Below are positions 32,014-41,660 of a stretch of 64,000 nt of DNA, piece after piece. This stretch comes from an uncultured Lachnospiraceae bacterium (GTDB taxonomy: Bacteria; Bacillota; Clostridia; Lachnospirales; Lachnospiraceae): the NCBI GenBank assembly GCA_910588965.1, contig CAJUSO010000015.1:1-64000 (forward strand), written 5' to 3'. Every line of letters begins with the position of its first letter. Positions within the stretch are counted from its first letter, which is position 1. A model generated the notes under the pieces. That model saw nothing but the letters and a program-made list of their open reading frames with translations. It was not told where the DNA came from and ran no database searches. Made by a program: the position numbers and the translations under genes.

Positions 32014-32922
32014 ATGTCAACGATAGATAAGATAAGCGAGTGGAAGCAAAAGCGGGACGCTGTCATCCTGGCGCATTATTATGTAAGGGATGAGGTGCAG
32101 GCGGTTGCAGATTATGTCGGGGATTCTTTTTATCTCAGCAAGGTGGCCGCCAAGGTGGATGCCAAGGTTATTTTATTTTGCGGCGTTTCCTTTATGGGTG
32201 AGAGCGCTAAAATCCTGAATCCGGGCAAAACCGTGGTGATGCCGGATATGCTGGCGGACTGCCCTATGGCCCATATGGCAGATATAGGGAGGATCCAAAA
32301 GCTTAGGGAGGAATATGAGGATTTGGCGGTGGTCTGCTATATCAATTCCACTGCCTTGCTCAAGACGTATTCGGATGTATGCGTCACCTCTTCCAATGCC
32401 CTTAAAATCGTAAAAGCCTTGCCCAACCGGCATATTTTCTTTATCCCAGACGAGAACCTGGGGCGTTATGTGGCTTCCCAGGCGCCGGAGAAGCATATTT
32501 TCTTTAACGAGGGGTTCTGCCATGTACATAAGGGCATCCTGGCTGGGGATGTGGTGAAGGCAAAGGAAGCCCACCCGGGCGCCCAGTTCCTGGCCCACCC
32601 GGAATGTACCATGGATGTCATTGCACTGGCAGATTATGTGGGGAGCACGTCTGGCATTATTGATTTTGCCACAGGGGATGCCGGCGGGGAATTTATCATT
32701 GGGACAGAAGCAGGAGTGCTGTATGAGCTGCGTCAGAAAAACCCGGGCAAGCGGTTCTATCCAGTCGGGCAGGGCCGGCACTGCCCGGACATGAAGCGCA
32801 TTACCTTAGAAAATGTAGCCTCTGCCCTGGAGAAGATGGAAAACAGGGTGGAGCTTCAGGAAGGGATACGGCAGAGGGCGAAGGAGCCTTTGGAGAGGAT
32901 GTTGGAGCTTGGCTCACAATAG
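32014..32922 (+). CDS. nadA: Quinolinate synthase A
   Basis: A 302-residue enzyme condensing iminoaspartate with dihydroxyacetone phosphate to quinolinate in NAD synthesis, using an oxygen-sensitive 4Fe-4S cluster. The three cluster cysteines are visible at C83 (ADCPMA), C169 (EGFCHVH) and C257 (RHCPDM), the spacing of Thermotoga-type NadA. Other motifs are ILAHYYVRDEVQ and AHPECTMDV. nadB and nadC, the usual operon partners, are not next to it. It starts 106 bases after the LacI gene; AGCAGGAAAG precedes the ATG. Confidence 0.95.
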   Translation: MSTIDKISEWKQKRDAVILAHYYVRDEVQAVADYVGDSFYLSKVAAKVDAKVILFCGVSFMGESAKILNPGKTVVMPDMLADCPMAHMADIGRIQKLREEYEDLAVVCYINSTALLKTYSDVCVTSSNALKIVKALPNRHIFFIPDENLGRYVASQAPEKHIFFNEGFCHVHKGILAGDVVKAKEAHPGAQFLAHPECTMDVIALADYVGSTSGIIDFATGDAGGEFIIGTEAGVLYELRQKNPGKRFYPVGQGRHCPDMKRITLENVASALEKMENRVELQEGIRQRAKEPLERMLELGSQ

Positions 32923-33017
32923 GGTGGGCAAATTAGATTTGATTAAGGGGAAACGTTGATTTTATGGCAAGGGTATGGTATGATAAGTTAGAACAGTATC
33001 ATTGCAAAGGAGAAATT

Positions 33018-34106
33018 ATGGAAAGGAATACGTTATTAATTGTAGACGATGTCGAAATGAACCGTGAAATGTTGAGGTTTATCTTTGAAGATAAGTTTGA
33101 CATTTTGGAAGCGGGAGATGGGGATACGACATTACGGCTGATTGAAGAGCATGGCGACCGCATTGCTCTCTTGTTTTTGGACATCATTATGCCCGGCAAA
33201 TCCGGATTAGAGGTGCTGGAATATATGGTGGAGCATAATTATATGGAATATATCCCAGTTGTCATCATCACAGGGGAAGAGTCTACAGATACGGCGACAA
33301 AGGCGTATGAATATGGCGCGTCCGATATTGTATACAAGCCCTTTGTGCCGAAGGTGATTATGCAGCGTACCTTGAACCTGATAGAGCTTTTTTCGAACCG
33401 GATCGATATTGAGAATAAGCTGGAAGAACGTACCAAGCAATTAAAGGAGAGCCAGGAGCAGCTCAAGAAGCAGAATGATTTCCTGATAAATGCCCTCAGT
33501 TCTGTCGTGGAGTTCCGGAGCCTGGAATCCGGGGAGCATATCCAGAGGGTGAAATATTACACCTGGCTGCTGCTGAAATACCTGGTGGCCTCCTATCCGG
33601 AATATGGCCTGACCAAGGATGCGGTGGATTTAATCGTAAGCGCCTCTGCACTCCATGATTTAGGGAAGATTGCGATCCCAGATAACATCCTGCTGAAGCC
33701 GGGAAGGCTGACCAAGGAAGAGTTTGAGGAGATGAAGAAGCATACTACCTATGGATGCGACCTTTTGGAGAATTTTAAGCAGGATGAGGATGATTTCTAC
33801 CGTTACTGTTATGAAATCTGCCGTTACCATCATGAGCGGCACGACGGCAGGGGGTATCCGGACGGCCTGAAAGGGGACGATATCCCGATTTGGGCACAGG
33901 TGGTTGCGATTGCAGATGTGTATGACGCCCTGGTTAGCAAGCGTGTCTATAAGGCGGCTTATGCGCTGGACGAAGCGGCACATATGATTTTAAATGGGGA
34001 ATGCGGCGTATTTTCCCCGGTGATATTAGATTGCTTCCAGCAGGCTAAGGAAGAGTTTTTCAAGGCCACGAAGATGAAGCTATCCTTTGCGGATGTACAA
34101 AAGTAG
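33018..34106 (+). CDS. Response regulator with HD-GYP output domain
   Basis: About 362 residues. The receiver domain has DDVEMN and phospho-acceptor Asp in LLFLDIIMPGKSG. A coiled coil follows (ENKLEERTKQLKESQEQLKKQND), then an HD-GYP domain with HDLGKIAIPD and HHERHDGRGYPDGLKGDDIP. HD-GYP proteins hydrolyse cyclic di-GMP (family knowledge). ATG 33018 is 5 bases after AAGGAG; the upstream ATG 32964 lacks an SD. No histidine kinase or GGDEF gene adjoins, so input and partner are unknown. Confidence 0.92.
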   Translation: MERNTLLIVDDVEMNREMLRFIFEDKFDILEAGDGDTTLRLIEEHGDRIALLFLDIIMPGKSGLEVLEYMVEHNYMEYIPVVIITGEESTDTATKAYEYGASDIVYKPFVPKVIMQRTLNLIELFSNRIDIENKLEERTKQLKESQEQLKKQNDFLINALSSVVEFRSLESGEHIQRVKYYTWLLLKYLVASYPEYGLTKDAVDLIVSASALHDLGKIAIPDNILLKPGRLTKEEFEEMKKHTTYGCDLLENFKQDEDDFYRYCYEICRYHHERHDGRGYPDGLKGDDIPIWAQVVAIADVYDALVSKRVYKAAYALDEAAHMILNGECGVFSPVILDCFQQAKEEFFKATKMKLSFADVQK

Positions 34107-34237
34107 CGGCGGGTGGGGTTGCCCCTATAGGTAAAATGGGAGAGCAGGACTGCCCAGGATGAAATGAAAAATAGGAAAAGCAGGCAGTGCAAGGGGGGTC
34201 CCAAGGAGCGGGATTCCCTTTTTATAATGCCGAAAAC

Positions 34238-34266
34238 TTGCCAAAACCTTAAATATATCATATAAT
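34238..34266 (+). promoter_or_regulatory. Promoter of the murE-priA block
   Basis: TTGCCA (34238-34243), 17 bases, TATAAT (34261-34266), 70 bases before the murE ATG. No promoter of similar quality was noticed further down the plus-strand housekeeping block, so it may drive many of those genes. Confidence 0.7.
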
Positions 34267-34336
34267 AAAACGAGTATGCGCTTGGTTACTGGAAAGAGAT
34301 TGGATAGTGACTGCTTTATAGAAAAGGGGAACGGCA

Positions 34337-35809
34337 ATGGAGAAATTAGGAAGATTGTTAGAGCACCTGGATTATACCTTGGTGCAGGGAGATATGGATA
34401 CGGAAATCACGGGCCTGGTATATGACTCCAGGAAGGTGGTAAAAGGCTGCCTCTTTGTCTGTATCAAGGGAGCTGCGGCAGACGGCCATGCTTTTGCGGC
34501 AGAAGCGGCAAGGAAAGGCGCGGCAGCCATTATGGCCCAGGATGAGGTAGAAGCCCCCAAAGGGCTGGCTGTGGTATATACTGCAGATACCCGGTATGGG
34601 CTTGCACTGGCTTCGGCAGCCTGGTTTGGCCATCCGGCAAGGGAAATGAAAGTAATCGGCGTAACCGGGACAAAAGGCAAGACCACCACGACTTATATGG
34701 TAAAGTCTATTTTGGAGCACGCAGGCTACAAGGTGGGGCTGATTGGGACGAATGGGATAGCCATCGGGAGCCGTTCCACCCCTTCGCACAATACAACGCC
34801 GGAATCTTATATTGTGCAGGAATATTTCCGCCAGATGGCGGACGCCGGCTGCCAATGTGTGGTGATGGAGGTGTCCTCCCAGGGGCTGATGATGCACCGT
34901 ACGGCAGGGTTTACCTTTGATATTGGGATTTTTACCAATATTGAGCCAGACCATATCGGCCCCAATGAGCACAGTTCCTTTGAGGAATACTTGGCCTGCA
35001 AAGGGAAGCTGTTCCAGCAGTGCAGGGTAGGTATTGTGAACCGGGATGACAAGCATTGGGAACAGGTGATAGCAGGCCACACATGCACCATTGAGACCTT
35101 TGGGTTTTCCGGGCAGGCAGACCTTCGGGCGGCAGACGCCCGGCTGACCCAGGGGCCTGGGTATTTGGGCGTGTCCTACCGGGCGCAGGGCCTGATGGAT
35201 TTGGAAGTGGAGGTAGATGTGCCAGGCAGGTTCAGCATTTACAATTCCCTGACTGCCATAGCAATCTGCCGCCATTTCCAGGTGGCGCCGGAAGATATCC
35301 AGCAGTCCCTGAAGGCGGCCAAGGTCAAGGGCAGGATTGAAATGGTGAAGGTGTCAGATGCATTTACGCTGATGATTGACTATGCCCATAATGCCATGAG
35401 CCTGGAGAGCTTATTGGCCACGTTAAAGGAGTATAAGCCAGCCAGGCTGGTGTGCTTGTTTGGCTGCGGCGGCAACCGTTCCAAGATGCGGCGCTATGAG
35501 ATGGGGGAAGTATCCGGCCGGCTGGCGGATCTGACCATTATCACTTCGGATAACCCCCGGTTTGAGGAGCCCCAGGCGATTATAGACGATATTAAGGAGG
35601 GCATGGCGAAGACGGACGGGCAGTATGTGGAAATCATTGACCGGAAGGAAGCCATTAAATATGCCATTTCCCATGGGCAGCCAGGGGATGTGGTTGTGCT
35701 GGCAGGGAAAGGCCATGAGGATTACCAGGAGGTTGCCGGCAAAAAATACCCCATGGACGAGCGGGTATTGATCCAGGAGGTATTGGAAGAACTGGCACAG
35801 GGAAAGTAG
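34337..35809 (+). CDS. murE: UDP-MurNAc-tripeptide synthetase (m-DAP adding)
   Basis: A 490-residue Mur ligase adding meso-diaminopimelate to UDP-MurNAc-L-Ala-D-Glu in peptidoglycan synthesis. Domains: N-terminal UDP-binding; central ATPase with GVTGTKGKTTTTYM and the carbamylated-Lys region ACKGKLFQQ; C-terminal domain with TSDNPRFEEP. The DNPR motif selects m-DAP; Lys-adding MurE enzymes differ here. It implies an m-DAP cell wall, as in most Lachnospiraceae. It lies apart from the main dcw cluster, 11 bases before priA. Confidence 0.95.
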   Translation: MEKLGRLLEHLDYTLVQGDMDTEITGLVYDSRKVVKGCLFVCIKGAAADGHAFAAEAARKGAAAIMAQDEVEAPKGLAVVYTADTRYGLALASAAWFGHPAREMKVIGVTGTKGKTTTTYMVKSILEHAGYKVGLIGTNGIAIGSRSTPSHNTTPESYIVQEYFRQMADAGCQCVVMEVSSQGLMMHRTAGFTFDIGIFTNIEPDHIGPNEHSSFEEYLACKGKLFQQCRVGIVNRDDKHWEQVIAGHTCTIETFGFSGQADLRAADARLTQGPGYLGVSYRAQGLMDLEVEVDVPGRFSIYNSLTAIAICRHFQVAPEDIQQSLKAAKVKGRIEMVKVSDAFTLMIDYAHNAMSLESLLATLKEYKPARLVCLFGCGGNRSKMRRYEMGEVSGRLADLTIITSDNPRFEEPQAIIDDIKEGMAKTDGQYVEIIDRKEAIKYAISHGQPGDVVVLAGKGHEDYQEVAGKKYPMDERVLIQEVLEELAQGK

Positions 35810-35820
35810 GTGGCGCGGCA

Positions 35821-38064
35821 ATGCCAGAGTATGCAAATATAATTATTGACATTTCTCATGAAAAATTGGATAAAATATTTCAATACCGGATACCGGAGCG
35901 ACTGCGCCCAGATATCAAGGTGGGCGCCCGGGCTGTCATCCCTTTTGGGCTTTCCAACCGCGAGGCCACCGGTTATGTGGTGGGGCTGACGGGCGAAGCT
36001 TCCTACGACCCAGAGAAGATAAAGGAAATTAAAGGCATCGTGCCGGGCAGCATCCCCATTGAGTCCCAGCTGATTGCCCTTGCGGATTGGATGCGGGAGA
36101 ATTATGGGGGGACGATGAACCACGCCCTGAAGGCCGTCCTTCCGATTAAGCAGAAAACAGCAGAGAAAAAACAGCGTCTCGTGTCCTTATCCATTTCCCA
36201 GGAAGAGGCGGAAGAACAGCTTGCATTATTTGAGAAGAGGCACCATACGGCACGGGCAAGGCTGCTGCTGGCGCTGATGCAGGAGAGCCCAATCCCTTAT
36301 GAGGCTGTGGTGGTGAAGCTGAATATTTCCGTTGCCGTTATCCGTGCCATGAAGAAAATGGGTATTCTGGGCATTGAGGAAAAGCGGCTGTACCGCAGCC
36401 CCTTTGGGGCAATCAGGCAGGATGGGAAGCCAATCACCCTGAATGAAGGGCAGCAGAAGGCTGTGGATACTATCTGGCAGGAGTGGGAGCAGGGGCGCCG
36501 GCGTACCTATCTGCTCCATGGCGTGACCGGGAGCGGGAAGACAGCGGTGTATATTGCATTGATTGAGCGGGTGGTAAAGGCCGGGAGCCAGGCGATTGTG
36601 CTGATACCGGAGATTGCCCTGACTTACCAGACGGTGGTGCGTTTTTACCAGCGTTTTGGGGACCGGGTGTCCATCCTCAATTCCAAAATGTCCCAGGGGG
36701 AGCGGTACGACCAGTTTGAGCGGGCAAGGCAGGGCGACGTGGACGTGATGATTGGGCCGCGTTCTGCATTGTTCACACCATTTTCAAATCTTGGTATTAT
36801 TATCATAGATGAGGAGCATGAGGCCAGCTATAAGAGCGAGACGCTGCCCCGTTACCATGCCAGGGAAACCGCCATTGCCCGTGCCGGGATGGCGGGGGCG
36901 TCGGTGGTGCTGGGTTCTGCTACCCCATCCATTGACAGTTATTATAAGGCAGGGCAGGGGGAATACGCCCTGCTGGAGCTGGAAGGCCGGATAGAGGAAA
37001 AGCCCCTGCCAGCCTGCCATATGGTGGATCTGCGCAAGGAACTGAAACAGGGCAACCGTTCTATTCTAAGCGAGAGGCTGCAGGGGCTGATGGAGCAGCG
37101 GCTAAGGGACCGGCAGCAGGTGATGCTGTTTTTGAACCGCAGGGGGCTTGCAAGCTTCATCACTTGCCGCTCTTGCGGCTTTGTGCCCAAGTGCCCCCAC
37201 TGTGACGTGTCCTTAAGCCAGCATAACAATGGGAAGGCCGTCTGCCATTACTGCGGCTATGAGGAGCCCATACCCAGGGTGTGCCCGTCGTGCGGCTCAG
37301 AGTATATCAGCGGCTTTAAGGCGGGGACCCAGAAGATTGAAGAGATTGTGAAGGCACGGTTCCCCAAGGCCCGGGTGCTGCGGATGGATTTTGACACGAC
37401 ACGGAAAAAGGATGGCTATGAGAAGATCCTGACAGCTTTTTCCAACCAGGAAGCAGATATCCTGATTGGCACCCAGATGATTGTGAAGGGGCATGATTTC
37501 CCGAATGTGACCTTGGTGGGGGTGCTGGCGGCAGACTTGTCCCTCCATGTCAGCGACTACCGGGCGGCGGAGCGGACGTTCCAGCTGGTTACCCAGGCGG
37601 CAGGCCGCGCCGGGCGGGGGGGACTGCCCGGGGAAGTGGTGATACAGACTTACAGCCCGGAGCATTATTGCATGAAACTGGCCAAGAGCCAGGATTACAA
37701 GAAGTTTTATGAGATGGAGGTTGCATACCGCAGCCTGATGCATTACCCGCCCTGCGGCCATATGATGGTGATGCTGGTAGCTTCGGAGGACGAGATGACG
37801 GCGTCCCTCTGCATGGAGCTCCTTGCCGGCAAAATCCGGCAGGCCATGGAAGGCGGGAAGCTGCAGGGGCTTTCGGTGGTAGGGCCTGCAAGCCCTCCGG
37901 TGGCCAAGATAAAAGATATTTACCGCAAGGTCATGTATTTTAAGCATGGCAGCTACCAGGAACTGGTGGGGATCAAAGATGTGCTGGAGCAGTTTGTGGG
38001 GCGCCACAGGGAGTTCGTGCGGGTAACGGTGCAGTTTGATTTTGACCCAATGGGTGGTTTTTGA
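35821..38064 (+). CDS. priA: Primosomal protein N' (replication restart helicase)
   Basis: A 747-residue superfamily 2 helicase that reloads the replisome at collapsed forks. The N-terminal DNA-3'-end binding domain (YANIIIDISHEKLDKIFQYRIP) is followed by helicase motifs I GVTGSGKTAVYI, II IIDEEHEASYK and VI region QAAGRAGR. The zinc-binding insertion has eight Cys (CRSCGF, CPHCD, CHYCG, CPSCG; about 445-495). The C-terminal domain is complete. In Firmicutes priA precedes def and fmt, as here. Confidence 0.96.
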   Translation: MPEYANIIIDISHEKLDKIFQYRIPERLRPDIKVGARAVIPFGLSNREATGYVVGLTGEASYDPEKIKEIKGIVPGSIPIESQLIALADWMRENYGGTMNHALKAVLPIKQKTAEKKQRLVSLSISQEEAEEQLALFEKRHHTARARLLLALMQESPIPYEAVVVKLNISVAVIRAMKKMGILGIEEKRLYRSPFGAIRQDGKPITLNEGQQKAVDTIWQEWEQGRRRTYLLHGVTGSGKTAVYIALIERVVKAGSQAIVLIPEIALTYQTVVRFYQRFGDRVSILNSKMSQGERYDQFERARQGDVDVMIGPRSALFTPFSNLGIIIIDEEHEASYKSETLPRYHARETAIARAGMAGASVVLGSATPSIDSYYKAGQGEYALLELEGRIEEKPLPACHMVDLRKELKQGNRSILSERLQGLMEQRLRDRQQVMLFLNRRGLASFITCRSCGFVPKCPHCDVSLSQHNNGKAVCHYCGYEEPIPRVCPSCGSEYISGFKAGTQKIEEIVKARFPKARVLRMDFDTTRKKDGYEKILTAFSNQEADILIGTQMIVKGHDFPNVTLVGVLAADLSLHVSDYRAAERTFQLVTQAAGRAGRGGLPGEVVIQTYSPEHYCMKLAKSQDYKKFYEMEVAYRSLMHYPPCGHMMVMLVASEDEMTASLCMELLAGKIRQAMEGGKLQGLSVVGPASPPVAKIKDIYRKVMYFKHGSYQELVGIKDVLEQFVGRHREFVRVTVQFDFDPMGGF

Positions 38065-38115
38065 ATCACAGAGGGGAACGGTTTATACCATAGCATAAGA
38101 TAGGAGGACTGAAAG

Positions 38116-38595
38116 ATGGCGTTAAGGAAAATCCGTCAGTTAGGGGATGAAGTATTGGCAAAGAAGTGCCGGGAAGTGAAGGAGATGACTCCCAGGATCC
38201 GGGAATTGATTGAGGATATGAAGGAGACCATGTATGATGCGAACGGGGTAGGGCTTGCAGCGCCGCAGGTGGGTATCCTAAGGCGGGTTGTAGTGATTGA
38301 CGTGGGAGAAGGGCCGATTGTGCTGGTAAACCCACGGATTTTAGAGAGCAGGGGAGAGATTACCGAAGACGAGGCCTGCCTGAGCCTTCCAGGGAAGGCG
38401 GGTCAGGTGACGAGGCCTGCGTATGTGAAGGTAGAGGCCTGGAATGAGGATATGGAACGGGTGGAACTGGAGGGGGAAGAATTGCTGGCAAGGGCTTTCT
38501 GCCATGAAATAGACCATCTGGATGGCCATATGTATGTGGAGAAGGTAGAGGGCGGGCTCCATGACGTGGCCTATGAAGAAGAGGAGGAAGCCTAG
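38116..38595 (+). CDS. def: Peptide deformylase
   Basis: A 159-residue metalloenzyme that removes the formyl group from nascent N-terminal Met. All three signature motifs are present: GVGLAAPQ (44-51), EACLS (86-90, metal ligand Cys88) and HEIDH (130-134, two metal His and catalytic Glu). Short Glu-rich C-terminal tail. It precedes fmt, which adds the formyl group to initiator tRNA; the genes form the conserved priA-def-fmt unit. Confidence 0.96.
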   Translation: MALRKIRQLGDEVLAKKCREVKEMTPRIRELIEDMKETMYDANGVGLAAPQVGILRRVVVIDVGEGPIVLVNPRILESRGEITEDEACLSLPGKAGQVTRPAYVKVEAWNEDMERVELEGEELLARAFCHEIDHLDGHMYVEKVEGGLHDVAYEEEEEA

Positions 38596-38661
38596 GCTGG
38601 CTTTTGATAGGGAAGGGCTGCCGAAAGCCCCTGCGTATATGAGAGGAAGGAGCGTGGTAAG

Positions 38662-39603
38662 ATGAGAGTGATATTTATGGGTACTCCTGATTTTTCAGTA
38701 GGGGTATTGGAACGCCTGCTGCAGGCCGGGCATGAAATCCTTTTGGTGGTGACCCAGCCGGATAAGCCCAAGGGAAGGGGGAAGTCTATGCAGTTCCCGC
38801 CGGTAAAGGAGGCGGCTTTGGCCCATGGGCTTGAGGTATACCAGCCCAAGCGGATCCGGGAGCCGGAATGTGTGGGATATTTGCGGGGCTTTGGGGCAGA
38901 TATCGCGGTGGTTGTAGCTTTTGGGCAGATCCTTCCGAAAGAGATATTAGAGATGCCCAAATTTGGCTGTGTGAATGTACATGCCTCGCTTCTGCCGAAA
39001 TACCGGGGGGCGTCCCCCATCCAGTGGGCTGTCATAAATGGGGAGGAAGTGACGGGGGTTACTACGATGCGGATGGATGAAGGGGTGGATACCGGGGATA
39101 TTATCCTCCAGCAGGAAGTGCGTCTGCAGGAGGGGGAGACAGGCGGGAGCCTGTTCGGGCGCTTGTCCCAGGCTGGGGCGGAGCTTTGTGCCAAGACCCT
39201 GGAAGCCATAGGGCAGGGCACTGCCTCTTATACCCCCCAAGACCACGGGAAGGCGACCCATACCTCTATGATAAAAAAACAGATGGGGAGGCTGGACTGG
39301 TCTAAGCCGGCGAAGGAACTGGAATGCCTCATCCGGGGGCTGGATCCCTGGCCTAGCGCCTATACCTTCCTGCAGGGGAAGGCCCTTAAGATATGGAAAG
39401 CTTCCTGCCAGGAAGAGGGCGTCCCCCAGCTGGGCAGGAAGGAACCAGGCACCATTGTGGAGGCAGGCAAGGGGATATGGAAGGTCCAGGCCGGCCAGGG
39501 CCTTTTGGTATTAGAGGAAGTCCAGCTGGAAGGGAAAAAGCGGATGGCAGCCCAGGAGTTCCTGCGGGGGTTCCCGCTGGAGGCTGGGCAGAAATTTGAA
39601 TAA
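38662..39603 (+). CDS. fmt: Methionyl-tRNA formyltransferase
   Basis: A 313-residue enzyme formylating Met-tRNAfMet from 10-formyl-THF. The N-terminal Rossmann-like domain has MGTPDFSVGVLERL, the VTQPDKPKGRGK loop and the catalytic segment HASLLPKYRGASPIQWA. The C-terminal OB-like domain binds tRNA. AGGAAGGAG precedes the ATG. Full length. Confidence 0.96.
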   Translation: MRVIFMGTPDFSVGVLERLLQAGHEILLVVTQPDKPKGRGKSMQFPPVKEAALAHGLEVYQPKRIREPECVGYLRGFGADIAVVVAFGQILPKEILEMPKFGCVNVHASLLPKYRGASPIQWAVINGEEVTGVTTMRMDEGVDTGDIILQQEVRLQEGETGGSLFGRLSQAGAELCAKTLEAIGQGTASYTPQDHGKATHTSMIKKQMGRLDWSKPAKELECLIRGLDPWPSAYTFLQGKALKIWKASCQEEGVPQLGRKEPGTIVEAGKGIWKVQAGQGLLVLEEVQLEGKKRMAAQEFLRGFPLEAGQKFE

Positions 39604-39617
39604 AAGGAGTGATAGAT

Positions 39618-40325
39618 ATGCCATTTTATGGATATTATTTTGACCCTACTTATATTTTGGTCCTTGTGGGCGCAGTGATTTGCCTGATTGCGTCCGCCAG
39701 GGTGAAAACGACATTTCACAAGTACGATAAAGTCCGCAGTATGTCGGGCATGACAGGCGCACAGGCAGCGGAGAGGATTTTGCATGCGGCAGGCATTTAT
39801 GACGTGTCCATCCAGCATGTGCCTGGGAGCCTGACCGACCATTACGACCCCAGGAGCAAGGTGCTGCGCCTATCAGACAGTGTCTATGGCTCTGCTTCTG
39901 TAGCAGCCGTGGGGGTGGCGGCCCATGAGTGCGGCCATGCCATCCAGCACCAGAAATCCTATACGCCCCTGATGGTGCGGGGGGCGATTGTCCCTGTGGC
40001 AAATTTGGGTTCCTATGCCGCATGGCCTTTGATTATTATCGGCATGTTTATTACCAGCAGCACGGGAAGCCTTTTGATTAATATTGGGATTATCTGTTTT
40101 TCCCTTGCGGTGCTGTTCCAGCTTGTCACCCTTCCGGTGGAGTTTAACGCTTCCCGCCGGGCGGTGCAGATATTAGGGGACACCGGTATTTTGGGGCAGG
40201 AGGAATTACGGGGGACCAGGAAGGTCCTGGGGGCTGCAGCCCTGACCTATGTAGCAAGCGCAGCTGCGGCTATCCTGCAGCTTTTGCGCCTTCTGCTTCT
40301 CTTTGGCGGGAGGAGCGACGACTAA
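39618..40325 (+). CDS. YugP-type membrane zinc metallopeptidase
   Basis: About 235 residues of the PF04298 neutral zinc metallopeptidase family. An N-terminal TM helix (ILVLVGAVICLIASARV) is followed by the catalytic VAAHECGHAIQHQ (HExxH-type), then two or three further TM helices and a C-terminal hydrophobic stretch ending in RSDD. ATG 39618 follows AAAAGGAG by 8 bases; the GTG at 39609 overlaps that SD. It is conserved between fmt and rsmB in Clostridia. The physiological substrate is not known. Confidence 0.92.
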   Translation: MPFYGYYFDPTYILVLVGAVICLIASARVKTTFHKYDKVRSMSGMTGAQAAERILHAAGIYDVSIQHVPGSLTDHYDPRSKVLRLSDSVYGSASVAAVGVAAHECGHAIQHQKSYTPLMVRGAIVPVANLGSYAAWPLIIIGMFITSSTGSLLINIGIICFSLAVLFQLVTLPVEFNASRRAVQILGDTGILGQEELRGTRKVLGAAALTYVASAAAAILQLLRLLLLFGGRSDD

Positions 40326-40337
40326 GGAGGGATTAGA

Positions 40338-41651
40338 ATGGGCGGCAGCCAAGCCAACAACAGGGAGATTATACTGGGAATCTTATTAGAGGTGGCAGAA
40401 CATGGGGCTTATAGCCACATTGCCATCCGGAATGCCCTGGAAAAGTATCAGTTCCTGGAAAAGCAGGAGCGGAGTTTTATTACGCGTGTATGCCAAGGTA
40501 CCTTAGAGCGCATGATAACCATTGACTATATGATTAGCCAGTTCTCCAAAGTGAGGCTAGGGAAGATGCATCCTACGGTACGCTGTATCTTGAGGAGCAG
40601 CGTATACGAGTTGAAGTATATGGATGCTATCCCGGCTGCTGCAACCTGTAATGAAGCGGTGAAGCTGGCGCAGAAGAAAGGGCTTGGGAGCCTGAAAGGG
40701 TTTGTGAACGGCGTGCTGCGCAACATTGCCCGGAATCTGGACAGCGTTGCCCTGCCAGGGAGGGAGGATCCCTGGCAGTACCTTTCCGTTGCCTATTCCA
40801 TGCCCTTGTGGATCCTAGAACTGTGGGCAAAGTCTTATTCCCAGGAGCAGATAGAAGGCTTCCTGGAAGCGTTCCTTACTAAAACCCCTACGTCTATCCG
40901 TGTGAACCGGATGAGGGCAGGCAAAGAGGAGCTGCGGCAGGAACTTGCAGCGGAGGGCATAAAGGCAGCGGATGCCGTAGGGCTTCCGGATGCCCTGTGG
41001 ATAGAGGGGTACGATTATTTGGGGAAAATCCCTGCCTTTTTGGACGGGAAGTTTTATGTACAAGACCTCAGTTCGATGCAGGCCGCCTTATGGGCAGCGC
41101 CGAAGGAAGGGGATTTTGTGATTGATGCCTGCGCGGCGCCAGGGGGGAAGAGCCTCCATGCAGCGGAACTGATGCGGGGGACGGGCCTTGTGGAAGCCAG
41201 GGATTTAACGCCCTATAAAGTATCGCTTATCCAGGAAAATGCAAAGCGCTGCCATATGCAGAATGTCCGTCCCATGGTGGCGGATGCCCGCGTGTTGGAT
41301 GAGGGGAGGATAGGGAAGGCAGATATTGTCATTGCAGACCTTCCATGCTCCGGCCTGGGCGCTTTGGGTAAGAGGCCCGACCTAAAATATAAGATGACGC
41401 CGGAGATGTGCAGGGAATTGTCCCTTCTCCAAAGGGAAATCCTGCAAACGGTGCAGCAGTATGTCAAGCCAGGCGGGACCCTTGTGTATAGTACCTGTAC
41501 TATAAACCCAGCAGAAAACGAGGAAAATGTGGCATGGTTCTTAAAATTACATCCGCATTTTACGTTAGAGAAGCAAGAGCAGATTTTACCAGGGGACATG
41601 GCGGGCGAGGGGTTCTTCCTGGCGAAGCTGTCGTCTCAGCCAAAGGGATAA
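40338..41651 (+). CDS. rsmB: 16S rRNA (cytosine-967-C5)-methyltransferase
   Basis: A 437-residue enzyme. An N-terminal NusB-like RNA-binding domain (about 1-135) is followed by a Rossmann methyltransferase domain with SAM motif DACAAPGGKSLHAAELM, the ADLPCSGLGALGKRPDLKY motif IV Cys, and the catalytic Cys of STCTINPAENEENV. AAGGAGGG precedes the ATG, 13 bases after the protease stop. Downstream rlmN is only 9 bases away. Confidence 0.95.
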   Translation: MGGSQANNREIILGILLEVAEHGAYSHIAIRNALEKYQFLEKQERSFITRVCQGTLERMITIDYMISQFSKVRLGKMHPTVRCILRSSVYELKYMDAIPAAATCNEAVKLAQKKGLGSLKGFVNGVLRNIARNLDSVALPGREDPWQYLSVAYSMPLWILELWAKSYSQEQIEGFLEAFLTKTPTSIRVNRMRAGKEELRQELAAEGIKAADAVGLPDALWIEGYDYLGKIPAFLDGKFYVQDLSSMQAALWAAPKEGDFVIDACAAPGGKSLHAAELMRGTGLVEARDLTPYKVSLIQENAKRCHMQNVRPMVADARVLDEGRIGKADIVIADLPCSGLGALGKRPDLKYKMTPEMCRELSLLQREILQTVQQYVKPGGTLVYSTCTINPAENEENVAWFLKLHPHFTLEKQEQILPGDMAGEGFFLAKLSSQPKG

Positions 41652-41660
41652 GAGGAATCT

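Noticed and set aside
34358..35275. A 305-codon open frame antisense to murE
   Set aside because: It mirrors the codon structure of murE, has no SD and no recognisable domain; murE on the plus strand is unambiguous.
37297..38007. A 236-codon open frame antisense to priA
   Set aside because: Shadow of priA; no SD, atypical His/Pro-rich composition.
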